This document shows positions 1 to 5,871 of a stretch of 11,444 nt of DNA, piece after piece (the first letter of the stretch is position 1; the number at the start of each line of letters is the position of its first letter). The notes below the pieces were generated by a model. That model saw nothing but the letters and a program-made list of their open reading frames with translations, did no database searches and was not told the DNA's origin. The DNA comes from Eubacterium nodatum ATCC 33099 (GTDB lineage: Bacteria > Bacillota > Clostridia > Peptostreptococcales > Anaerovoracaceae), in contig AZKM01000005.1 in assembly GCA_000510425.1 (NCBI GenBank), positions 1 through 11,444 on the forward strand, read 5' to 3'. A program made the position numbers and the translations under genes.

Positions 1-252
1 TATCAGCAGGAAGTAGTGCTGGAGTGTGCTGCAGAGACCATGAAATCCGTCATTGATCACTTTGGCGAGGATGTGGAGACCTGGAGGATCTCACAGACCC
101 ACTTCCGGCTGCGGACCATGGTGAGCATCAGCCCGACATTTTACGGATGGCTGTTCCAGTTTTCCGGAAAGATGCGGCCGTTGTCACCAGAACCGGTGGT
201 AGATGAATACCGCAAAATGCTGGAAACCGCTTTGAATCATTTGTCACTATAA
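1..252 (+). CDS. WYL-domain transcriptional regulator, C-terminal end (partial)
   Basis: The frame is open from the first base, so this is the 3' part of a gene that begins outside the window; 83 codons and a stop are visible. The protein has the pattern of the C-terminal extension (WCX) of WYL regulators: a segment around FGEDVET, then SPTFYGWLFQFSGKMRPLSPEP, then a closing helix with EYRKML. WYL proteins are DNA-binding regulators with an N-terminal winged helix and a ligand-sensing WYL domain; many sit beside phage-defence or mobile genes. The DNA-binding and WYL domains are not visible here, so target and ligand cannot be inferred. A second gene of the same type starts at 11132 in the same orientation. 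The family call is fairly secure from the tail motif; the role is unknown. Confidence 0.72.
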   Translation, partial: YQQEVVLECAAETMKSVIDHFGEDVETWRISQTHFRLRTMVSISPTFYGWLFQFSGKMRPLSPEPVVDEYRKMLETALNHLSL

Positions 253-465
253 TCCAGGTAATACTTCGCCGAGATATCGAATTCAAAAGAAAACAGTACA
301 TATGAAATACAAACTGATGGTTAACAAATCCATCCTTTTTTGGTAATATCCAAGTGTGATCAGTCGAAAGGGACCATCAGAAGTAGTTTACTGCCTCGTT
401 ATGATGGTCCCTGATAGTGTCAAGATTTTTTCGCAAATTCAATTTCAGCCATCGGATTCCTGGTA
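253..465. other. Non-coding spacer between the WYL gene and the ISL3 remnant
   Basis: About 210 bases with no supportable gene. Stops TGA and TAG at 412-417 close the frame that later becomes the ISL3 remnant. The only structure seen is the inverted repeat at 370-411, followed by a run of six T at 425-430. I looked here for the missing left terminus of the ISL3 element (expected to start GGCTCTTC) and did not find it, so the remnant probably lost its 5' half by deletion. Confidence 0.5.
370..411. repeat. 10-bp perfect inverted repeat with 22-base loop
   Basis: GGGACCATCA at 370-379 is matched by TGATGGTCCC at 402-411. It lies 117 bases after the WYL stop codon, and a T-run follows 13 bases beyond the second arm. 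It could be an imperfect terminator for the WYL transcript or the relic of an insertion-sequence end. The long loop and displaced T-run make neither firm. Confidence 0.45.
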
Positions 466-1210
466 GTTAGCCGGCAGACGCCGGATCAATTATCTACGAT
501 CAAGGTAGTCACCGGCGATGGGGCGAAGTGGATCACTGACTGTGTCAATGAATTCACTCCGGATTGCGAGCGCTGCGTTGATCCGTTCCATGTCGTTGAA
601 TGGGCAATGGATGCTCTTGACGAAGTCCGCCGAGAAGCATGGAGAGATGCTCACGAAGAGGCAAAGGCTCTTTCAAAAGCAAACCCTCGTGGTAAAGGCC
701 GCCCTCGCAAGGATGATCCTGTTTCTCAGGAGATCAGTGCTGCCAAAGCTAAGGCCTATGACATCAAAGGCTCCACATATGCTCTCGGCAAGGCTCCGGA
801 GAACCTTACTGACAAGCAAAGGCTGAAGGTAGAGATGATCGCGCAGACTGACAATCGCTTGTACCGTGCGTACCTCATGAAGGAGCGGCTGCGTCTCATA
901 TTCAAGATCCGCGATGTTGATGAAGCCGAAGCTGAACTTGACCAGTGGCTATGGTGGGCAAGTCACATCCGGATCGATGCCTTCAAGGAACTATACCGCA
1001 AGATCAAGCGGCATAAGTCTCACATCGAACACGATCAGGCTTGGGATGAGCAACGCACGGATCGAAGCTACAAACAACAAGATCAAACTGATCATTCGCA
1101 AGGCTTATGGTTTCCGAAACATCCAGAATATGCTGGATATGGTATATCTGGTTTGCTCAGATCTGACCATTCCACTTCCTAACCGAAAACCTAAAGCCGT
1201 GCATGCATGA
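466..1210 (+). pseudogene. ISL3-family transposase, 5'-truncated and frameshifted
   Basis: The protein from about 469 is the C-terminal half of an ISL3-type (IS204/IS1001/IS1165) DDE transposase. The frame contains VTGDGAKW and VDPFHVVEWAMD, the block holding the second catalytic Asp, and continues to RIKRHKSHI near 1025. Homology then jumps to the +1 frame, which gives TIRLGMSNARIEATNNKIK with the catalytic Glu, then AYGFRN, ending at TGA 1208-1210. The frame break therefore lies near 1021-1030 and looks like a single-base loss. The N-terminal zinc-ribbon and HTH region and the first catalytic Asp are missing: stops at 412-417 close the frame and no start codon precedes the homology. The fragment cannot encode an active transposase. 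It keeps its 3' end, so the loss came from the left. Confidence 0.8.
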
Positions 1211-1225
1211 TATTTACTGGGGATG

Positions 1226-1261
1226 AGTGGGATTTCTACCCACTAACACCCCCGAAGAGCC
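1226..1261. repeat. Probable right terminus of the ISL3 element
   Basis: After the transposase stop there is a small hairpin (AGTGGG 1226-1231 with CCCACT 1239-1244) and then a sequence ending CCCCCGAAGAGCC at 1261. Read from outside inwards this begins GGCTCTTCGGGG, the typical start of ISL3-family terminal repeats (GGCTCTT or GGGTCTT). The other terminus is not in the window, so the pair cannot be compared. ISL3 elements usually make 8-bp target duplications; only 7 bases separate this end from the next IS, so no duplication can be shown. Confidence 0.6.
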
Positions 1262-1268
1262 ATATTTG

Positions 1269-1290
1269 TGCAGTCTTTGAACCCACAAAA
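1269..1290 (+). repeat. IS3-element left terminal inverted repeat
   Basis: This is the terminal repeat distal to orfA; it matches the reverse complement of 2497-2518 at 19 of 22 bases, with mismatches at positions 8, 11 and 14. The orfB stop codon (TAA on the minus strand, 1291-1293) lies directly next to it. Confidence 0.85.
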
Positions 1291-2130
1291 TTATGCAGCT
1301 CCTGCTAACGATTGTTCCAGACGTCTCCTGTAAGCTGCCGGCGAGAGACCATCCGGATTTGAAGTGTATATCCTTATCCGATTGTAGTAGATAAAGACAT
1401 ACCTGAAGATGATTGTTTTAACTTCTTCCATCTTCATCTTGTATGTTGAGAGGAGCTCCTTCTTGAGAGTAGCGAAGAAGCTTTCCATCCTGGCGTTATC
1501 AAAGCAATGGTTCACGCCGCTGAGGCTCTGCAGAACACCGGCATTATTGAGTTCTTCACGGAATGCTTCACTTGTATACTGGTTTCCGCGATCTGAATGG
1601 AGTATGGCTCCGTTCAAAGGAAACCTTTTGGCTGCTGCGTTGAATGTATCAATGCATAGTTCCTTGCACATACTGCTTCGCATTACCAGAGAAAGTATTT
1701 CTCCGTTGAAGCAATCCATTATTGGAGATATGTATAGTTTGCCGTCACGGCATGCTATCTGAGATCTATCGGTAAGCAACTTCTGATACGGCTGATCTGA
1801 TCTGAAATCCTGTTTGATCAGGTTTTCCTTCTCCTGTATTTCAGTAGTTGCCCTGGTTAAGCCTTTCGGACGGCGCTTGCGTTCATGGAGCCAACCATTT
1901 TCCTTCATGATTCTGGCTGTCCTGCGCTTACCAGCCTTGTAATCGCGATTTCCAAGTGCTATCTGCATTTGATCAGCACCATAGTTATCGTTGTATATAT
2001 TCTCATCGAGTATTTCCTGCATAACTGCCGAAAGAACAGCGTCCTTGCCGGGCTTACCGAGATTCCTTTTGAATCTGTAATAACCGGTCTCGCTCACGTT
2101 CAGGACATCGCACATAACGCTTACAGCCAT
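1291..2130 (-). CDS. IS3-family transposase OrfB (DDE integrase), N-terminus doubtful
   Basis: This encodes the catalytic part of the IS3 transposase, a 279-residue rve/integrase-core protein. The N-terminal HTH_21-like part (IYNDNYGADQMQIAL, then RTARIMKENGW) is followed by the DDE core: D121 in LLTDRSQI, D180 in HSDRGNQY and E216 in DNARMESFF, with the standard 35 residues between D180 and E216. The C-terminus has the usual YYN...SPAAYRRR tail. The first Asp is followed by Arg-Ser where the family normally has Ile or Val, which is unusual. The ATG at 2128-2130 is internal compared with relatives: the expected upstream peptide FEFIREY is encoded at about 2138-2159 in another frame, and in-frame stops at 2143 and 2155 block extension. 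A one-base loss near 2131-2140 is the simplest explanation, so the copy may be inactive. Confidence 0.85.
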   Translation of the reverse strand: MAVSVMCDVLNVSETGYYRFKRNLGKPGKDAVLSAVMQEILDENIYNDNYGADQMQIALGNRDYKAGKRRTARIMKENGWLHERKRRPKGLTRATTEIQEKENLIKQDFRSDQPYQKLLTDRSQIACRDGKLYISPIMDCFNGEILSLVMRSSMCKELCIDTFNAAAKRFPLNGAILHSDRGNQYTSEAFREELNNAGVLQSLSGVNHCFDNARMESFFATLKKELLSTYKMKMEEVKTIIFRYVFIYYNRIRIYTSNPDGLSPAAYRRRLEQSLAGAA

Positions 2131-2154
2131 CTGCTGCTGTATTCACGAATGAAC

Positions 2155-2463
2155 TCAAAGCATTTCCGGGCTCTCACTTCTTCCGGCTTTGTGCGAAAAA
2201 CCGAGGGCCTCCTTGAGTATATCGTTAGCTCGCCTGGTTTCCCGAAGCTCCGCTTCGAGTTCCTTAATGCGACGATCCTTTTCGCTGAGCGGTATCATTT
2301 TGTTACCACTGCCAACGAAAGCTTCTTCGCCGTGAGCTTTGCGCTGGCGACGCCAGTCGGCAAGTGTGTAATACTTGATGCCGAGTTGCTCCGCAGCTGC
2401 CTTGACGCCGATTTCATCGGCCAGTTCAAGAGCCTGCAGTTTGAATTCCTTATCGTATTTCAT
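2155..2463 (-). CDS. IS3-family transposase OrfA (HTH protein)
   Basis: This encodes the DNA-binding subunit of the IS3 transposase, 102 residues. The first half is an HTH_Tnp_1-type helix-turn-helix (KYDKEFKLQALELADEIG, then AAAEQLGIKYYTLADWRR). The second half is a coiled-coil or leucine-zipper segment, KDRRIKELEAELRETRRAND, ending at ILKEALGF. GGTGGAG upstream of the ATG at 2461-2463 can serve as ribosome binding site. The usual OrfA ending, EALGFF followed by AQSRKK-stop, is present only in the -1 frame; in the annotated frame the protein ends FSHKAGRSESPEML. That is what results if the T-run (A5 at 2196-2200 on the plus strand) lost one base. OrfA and OrfB are consequently in the same frame here, unlike a normal IS3 element. 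Confidence 0.86.
   Translation of the reverse strand: MKYDKEFKLQALELADEIGVKAAAEQLGIKYYTLADWRRQRKAHGEEAFVGSGNKMIPLSEKDRRIKELEAELRETRRANDILKEALGFSHKAGRSESPEML
2190..2202 (-). other. Relic of the IS3 programmed -1 frameshift site
   Basis: On the minus strand orfA reads CTC GGT TTT TCG. One additional T would give the slippery heptamer T TTT TTC; a -1 shift there would join EALGFF to the peptide RTKPEEVRARKCFEFIREY, the expected OrfB entry. As it stands the run has five T and reading continues into a 12-codon nonsense tail. The homopolymer loss is inferred from frame logic and from IS3 OrfA endings, not from an aligned relative. Confidence 0.55.
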
Positions 2464-2496
2464 GTCTCCACCTTCCCTGATGATATATTATCATCT

Positions 2497-2518
2497 TTTT
2501 GTGGATTTAACGACTGCA
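2497..2518 (-). repeat. IS3-element right terminal inverted repeat
   Basis: This is the terminal repeat on the orfA side, partner of 1269-1290 (19 of 22). It lies 33 bases upstream of the orfA start. Its last four bases, TGCA, are shared with the 23-bp inverted repeat that starts at 2515. Confidence 0.85.
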
Positions 2519-2537
2519 TTTAAATGGTACTACTCCA
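2515..2537 (+). repeat. Left copy of the 23-bp inverted repeat bracketing the module
   Basis: The sequence starting TGCATTTAAATGGTACTACT and ending at 2537 is the exact reverse complement of 10595-10617. If the IS3 element is removed and one TGCA kept, the joined sequence ATATTTG-TGCA-TTTAAATGG extends the match to 25 bp. The two copies face each other across 8.1 kb. Identity over 23 bp cannot be chance in a window this size. Whether they are transposon ends, recombination sites or relics of a lost IS is open. Confidence 0.85.
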
Positions 2538-2730
2538 GAGTCTCCTACGATTAATATTATCATAGAAGACCCTTTCTTATATCGTCCTATATGTTTTTAC
2601 AGACTTTTCTTCCCCGTCTCCTTTTTGTATTCAAAATATGCCTCCAAACTGTATTTTCCAAATGCATTTTCGGTTATTTCAACTATGGAACAAGTAATGA
2701 TCCATGTATTTATTTATATACATAACCAAA
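2538..2730. other. AT-rich 3' flank of the metabolic module
   Basis: About 190 bases downstream of the antiporter stop codon (minus strand). No gene and no clear intrinsic terminator are visible. The only hairpin is the AT-only ATGTAT/ATACAT pair at about 2703-2722, just after the stop, which lacks a following T-run. Transcription of the module may therefore end inefficiently, or read on into the IS3 element. Confidence 0.4.
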
Positions 2731-4269
2731 TCAATCAAAATTGATAGTTTCATCAGGAGTCCGCCGAATATCATGTTTGTGCAAGATGAACAGAAAGAGG
2801 ATCATTAATAGTATACTGGCGGTAAGTGATATGAATCCATTCATTGTGACAGCTGCAATGACATATCCAATGAGTGACGCAACCGCAGCGGTAAGTGCGT
2901 AAGGAAGCTGCGTTGTGACGTGAGCCATATGGTCGCAGCCTGCGCCCAACGAAGCAAGAATAGTAGAATCGCTAATTGGTGAACAATGATCTCCGAATAA
3001 TGAACCCGCAAGTGCTGCTCCTATAGCTGGGGATACATCTACTCCATTTGCAAGTGCTAAAGGTATCGCTATTGGGAGGAATATTGCAAATGATCCCCAA
3101 CTTGATCCAGTTGCAAAGGATGTAACACATGCAGTCACAAACAATGCAACAAACATGATCCCAGGTGTCATAAAACCTTTAGTAGACTCAACAATGAAGT
3201 CAGCCGCACCCACATCACTAGTAACTCCACCGATGCACCATGCAAATATAAGTATCATAATTGCCTCTATCATTTGTTTGAATCCATCAACATAAACCTG
3301 ATAAGCGCCTTTAAAATCCAAGGCTTTCGCACTAATACCCATCGCAATACCAACTGTGGCGGCAGCGAAAAATGCAACTGTGAGCGAAACCATAGTTTCA
3401 CTATTACTAATTGTGTACATAAAGCCCTTGCCCTTTGGTCCTGTGTAATACATGCATGTGAATAGTGATACGATAAGAACTACGATAGGAATAATTAGCC
3501 CCCATGGTGTTGGATGTGCCCCCTCGGGTTCAGAATATTTCTTTGTTTCGGTTATATGCGCATCATCAGCATAAACTTTGCCTAATTTTCTAGCACGGAG
3601 TTCAACCTTTCGCATAGGACCGAAATCCCATCCTGTAATTGCTATTACACAAACCATTACAATAATAACGATGGTATAATGGTTAAAGGGGACCGCTTGC
3701 ACAAATTCAGTAAACATACTGTCGTTCTGTGGCAGGGACTTTTTCATAATTCCCATTACAAGAGCGCCCCATCCTGTAATTGGAAGTAACAGTGGAACGG
3801 AAGATGCTGTTGAATCGCATATATACGCAAGTTTCTCTCGCGAAATTTTCAATCGATCTGTTACTGTGCGCATTACCGGTCCGAGAATTACAGAATTGGA
3901 TGAGTCGCTAAAAAAGATTATAAGCCCACCTATCCAACTCGCAATTTGTCCTTGGCGGACCGTTTTGATTTTATCTTTTACGGCTTGTCCAAATGCATAA
4001 GCACCGCCGCTACGTTCCAACATAACCGAAAAACATCCGACAAATAATGTCATTGCAATAACGCCTGCATTCCAACTATCCGCGATGTTCGGTATCATGT
4101 ATTTTGAAAATACATTGACAAAGCCAATAGCTATATTCCCTTTCGCAAGCATTGCAGACCCTACAAAGACTGAAGTGATTAACGAAAATAATACATTTTT
4201 TGTTAGAAATGCCAGCACAATTGCAAGCACCGGCGGAATCAACGAAAATATACCAAAATCAATATTCAT
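2731..4269 (-). CDS. NhaC-family Na+/H+ antiporter-like carrier
   Basis: A 512-residue polytopic membrane protein with roughly 12 hydrophobic segments. It carries the hallmarks of the NhaC family (Na_H_antiporter): FSDSSNSVILGPVMRTVTDR followed by KLAYICDSTASS in the first half, FATGSSWGSFAIFLPI, and the conserved GSLFGDHCSPISDSTILASLGAG near the C-terminus with HVTTQLPYAL. The family exchanges Na+ with H+ or with organic solutes such as lactate/malate. The start is ATG 4267-4269, 7 bases after an AAAGGAG ribosome binding site and 21 bases after the truncated peptidase gene, so it is the last gene of an operon led by the 4726-5673 enzyme. The inference is that it imports the guanidino substrate or exchanges it for the product, coupled to Na+ or H+; plain sodium/proton exchange is the alternative. 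It appears intact. Confidence 0.85.
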   Translation of the reverse strand: MNIDFGIFSLIPPVLAIVLAFLTKNVLFSLITSVFVGSAMLAKGNIAIGFVNVFSKYMIPNIADSWNAGVIAMTLFVGCFSVMLERSGGAYAFGQAVKDKIKTVRQGQIASWIGGLIIFFSDSSNSVILGPVMRTVTDRLKISREKLAYICDSTASSVPLLLPITGWGALVMGIMKKSLPQNDSMFTEFVQAVPFNHYTIVIIVMVCVIAITGWDFGPMRKVELRARKLGKVYADDAHITETKKYSEPEGAHPTPWGLIIPIVVLIVSLFTCMYYTGPKGKGFMYTISNSETMVSLTVAFFAAATVGIAMGISAKALDFKGAYQVYVDGFKQMIEAIMILIFAWCIGGVTSDVGAADFIVESTKGFMTPGIMFVALFVTACVTSFATGSSWGSFAIFLPIAIPLALANGVDVSPAIGAALAGSLFGDHCSPISDSTILASLGAGCDHMAHVTTQLPYALTAAVASLIGYVIAAVTMNGFISLTASILLMILFLFILHKHDIRRTPDETINFD

Positions 4270-4290
4270 AATTACTCCTTTCAGTAATTG

Positions 4291-4722
4291 CTACTGTTCC
4301 CAAGCGATTCTCGCTTTCTCCGGACGAGCAGGACTCCAATTCATATCGGTTAAAATAATCTTCCCCTGTGGATCAACGCCTTTATAGTCTTCATAGCCAC
4401 CAGAGCCAAGATAAATTACTTCGCCCTCTATTCCTCTATTAGGCGTAGAATCAATATGACACACTGGACGAGCCGGAATGTCCTTTTCGCAAGGAGATGT
4501 AACTTTCAAAGTCGCCTCTCCCGGGTAACTCATATACATCGGAAAATGATCGATTCGCCCATTACCGATATTCTCATTTAAACGTTTGTACAAATACTCG
4601 GTGGCTTTTGTCATTTCTTCCGAGCCAGAAAGTCTTTCACCGACCTCGTCAATCAGAAATGCCATGTCCTTGTAAATATTGTCTAGAGAAATTTCTGATT
4701 TAAGTTTTTCATAAATGTTCAT
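4291..4722 (-). pseudogene. M28-like metallopeptidase, N-terminal fragment
   Basis: The 143 residues look like the start of an M28-family zinc aminopeptidase. There is a helical N-terminus with VGERLSGSEEMTKATEYLYKRL, the usual opening that precedes the split catalytic domain. A PA-like insert follows, with GEVIYLGSGGYEDYKGVDPQGKI then ARIAWEQ. Family members continue at this point into the PA domain and the zinc ligands (His-Asp-Glu-Glu-Asp/His), none of which are present; full proteins are several times longer. TAG follows AWEQ and the next gene's ribosome binding site lies within 20 bases, so a deletion that removed the catalytic half and stopped at the intergenic spacer is the likely history. 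The start ATG 4720-4722 lies 3 bases after the upstream stop, with GAGGGGG as ribosome binding site, indicating translational coupling. A stable truncated protein is possible but catalysis is not. Confidence 0.68.
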
Positions 4723-4725
4723 GTT

Positions 4726-5673
4726 CTACCCCCTCTTCAGGAATGCGGTGCAACAATGCATTGCTCCATAACCTTTCATGACCTCTGAATAATCTACCGG
4801 AATAACGTTGATTCCATTCTTCTCTAGCAGTTCTTGAGACCTCGGATTTCCTTCCGGCATTACAATCGTTCCAGGTTCAATCGCAACGAAGTTAATCGCA
4901 AACGTTTCTTTTGCCTCAATTCTGGACGGGCATTCCAGAAGTTTGATTCCCTTCTTCTTTAACGCATCGCATACGTCGTACGGCACCTGAGATGCATGAA
5001 TCATTGCCACATCATGACTCGCCATATTGAGAAGACCATCGATATGCGCATGGCCATAAGGAATCTGCATATGAAGAATGTCCGTTACACCCATTCTTTT
5101 CAGCTCATATTCAACCATCTCATATCCGCTTCTATTAGTTCTCACGCCAGAGGCAAGGACAATTGTATGACGGTCAATCCATAGACCCATCGCACCCTCA
5201 AAGATTGCGTCTCCACAGTTAGTCCGAATGATAGGAACGCCTAAGTCTGCAAGAGCCTTTGCCATATACCGTTCTTCTCCTCTACGTGCCTCCATTGCTG
5301 GCCGGGTAACAATAGCACCCTCTGGAGTCATCAGAAGCAAATCTCTGCAGAATAGCGCATTGGGTTTATCCACTCTCTGTTCTTCCACATAATGAACACG
5401 AACACCGTGGTCCCTATAGATCTGAGCTAAATTATCATGCTGAGCTCGAAATTTTTCCGGATCAATAGCGGATTTAAATCTCGCAGTTTGCCAATCAAAA
5501 TTATCGATTTCCTTTCCTGGACGACGCATGATTACATCGCGAAGGGTATCTACTTCAGAGCATACGCCCCAATCCCCCCAGAGTTCTTTCATGTCATCAA
5601 TGATTGTAGTTTCTTTCGCAAACCACCTTTCACCGGGGAGAGCATCAATGTCTCTAACCTTAGATAATTCCAT
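4726..5673 (-). CDS. Guanidino-modifying enzyme (arginine deiminase / DDAH / amidinotransferase superfamily), copy 1
   Basis: A 315-residue cytosolic enzyme of the pentein superfamily that attacks a guanidinium carbon through a cysteine thiolate. Visible catalytic elements, in order, are FCRD at 108-111 (substrate carboxylate or guanidine binding), GDAIFEG with E159, HID with H210 and D212, and a C-terminal GAMHCC with C307 as nucleophile. Length and motif order fit DDAH and amidinotransferases; the N-terminal GERWFAKETT and WGVCSEVDTLRDVIMRRPG are typical of the amidinotransferase-like branch. It is clearly a paralogue of the 7373-8317 protein. Hydrolysis of arginine or a substituted arginine to citrulline, or amidino transfer, are all possible. 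ATG 5671-5673 is chosen over a TTG two codons upstream because AGGAGG lies 7 bases before it. A sigma-54 promoter precedes it. It leads a three-gene unit with 4291-4722 and 2731-4269. Confidence 0.83.
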   Translation of the reverse strand: MELSKVRDIDALPGERWFAKETTIIDDMKELWGDWGVCSEVDTLRDVIMRRPGKEIDNFDWQTARFKSAIDPEKFRAQHDNLAQIYRDHGVRVHYVEEQRVDKPNALFCRDLLLMTPEGAIVTRPAMEARRGEERYMAKALADLGVPIIRTNCGDAIFEGAMGLWIDRHTIVLASGVRTNRSGYEMVEYELKRMGVTDILHMQIPYGHAHIDGLLNMASHDVAMIHASQVPYDVCDALKKKGIKLLECPSRIEAKETFAINFVAIEPGTIVMPEGNPRSQELLEKNGINVIPVDYSEVMKGYGAMHCCTAFLKRG

Positions 5674-5741
5674 AAACAAGCCTCCTTATCTTAATGATTT
5701 TACTGCTCACGTACAATTTCTAATTGTTACAAAATATATAC

Positions 5742-5758
5742 TGCAAGAACAGTGCCAA
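5742..5758 (-). promoter_or_regulatory. Sigma-54 (-24/-12) promoter of enzyme copy 1
   Basis: The minus strand reads TTGGCACTGTTCTTGCA, an exact match to the sigma-54 consensus TTGGCAC-N5-TTGCA with the required 10-bp GG-to-GC spacing. Transcription would start near 5730, giving a leader of about 55 bases before the ATG at 5673. The adjacent gene encodes a sigma-54 activator. Confidence 0.9.
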
Positions 5759-5782
5759 GTGTTTTGGGTTGAATACAAGCTA

Positions 5783-5835
5783 TTTAGTAAAAAAAATAGT
5801 ACTTGGTAAAATTCTTTTTACTAAAAGTAAAGAAT
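5783..5835. promoter_or_regulatory. Candidate enhancer (activator-binding) dyads upstream of the copy 1 promoter
   Basis: TTTAGTAAAAA at 5783-5793 and TTTTTACTAAA at 5815-5825 form a perfect 11-bp inverted repeat. A second, tighter dyad, TTACT-AAA-AGTAA (5818-5830), lies within longer ATTCT/AGAAT arms (5811-5835). The cluster is centred about 50-70 bases upstream of the -24 element, where a sigma-54 activator could bind. The alternative is that these arms act as a weak terminator for the activator gene ending at 5872. AT-rich composition makes some symmetry expected by chance. Confidence 0.5.
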
Positions 5836-5871
5836 ATTTTATCAAATACTATCATTAGAATCCAGAGCAGA

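Larger units (their letters stand above)
1269..2518 (-). mobile_element. IS3-family insertion sequence, about 1.25 kb
   Basis: The left end TGCAGTCTTTGAACCCACAA (repeat 1269-1290) and the reverse complement of the right end TGCAGTCGTTAAATCCACAA (repeat 2497-2518) agree at 19 of 22 positions. Between them lie orfA and orfB of an IS3-family transposase, transcribed on the minus strand, with the orfB stop abutting the left repeat. Terminal TG, element size and two-gene layout all fit IS3. No direct repeat flanks these ends (TTG against TTT). If the outer TGCA on both sides is instead counted as a 4-bp target duplication, the element is 1273-2514. That reading is supported because TGCA is also present in the distant inverted-repeat copy at 10595-10617, which has no IS3 next to it. 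Confidence 0.88.

Noticed and set aside
1..252. The left WYL end and right WYL start as one gene split by the whole insert
   Set aside because: The left piece is too short to complete the right one within a normal WYL length, and order and orientation (C-terminus first, N-terminus last) do not fit a simple interruption.
1409..2523. Long plus-strand frames at 1409-1762 and 1885-2523
   Set aside because: They are antisense to the IS3 orfB and orfA genes, whose motifs are unmistakable.
5674..5679. Two-codon extension of enzyme copy 1 to a TTG start
   Set aside because: The TTG falls too close to the AGGAGG ribosome binding site, whereas the ATG at 5671-5673 has normal 7-base spacing.
5783..5825. 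The 11-bp inverted repeat as an intrinsic terminator of the activator gene
   Set aside because: It is AT-only, has a 21-base loop and lies next to a perfect sigma-54 promoter, so an enhancer role is more likely; termination is not excluded.
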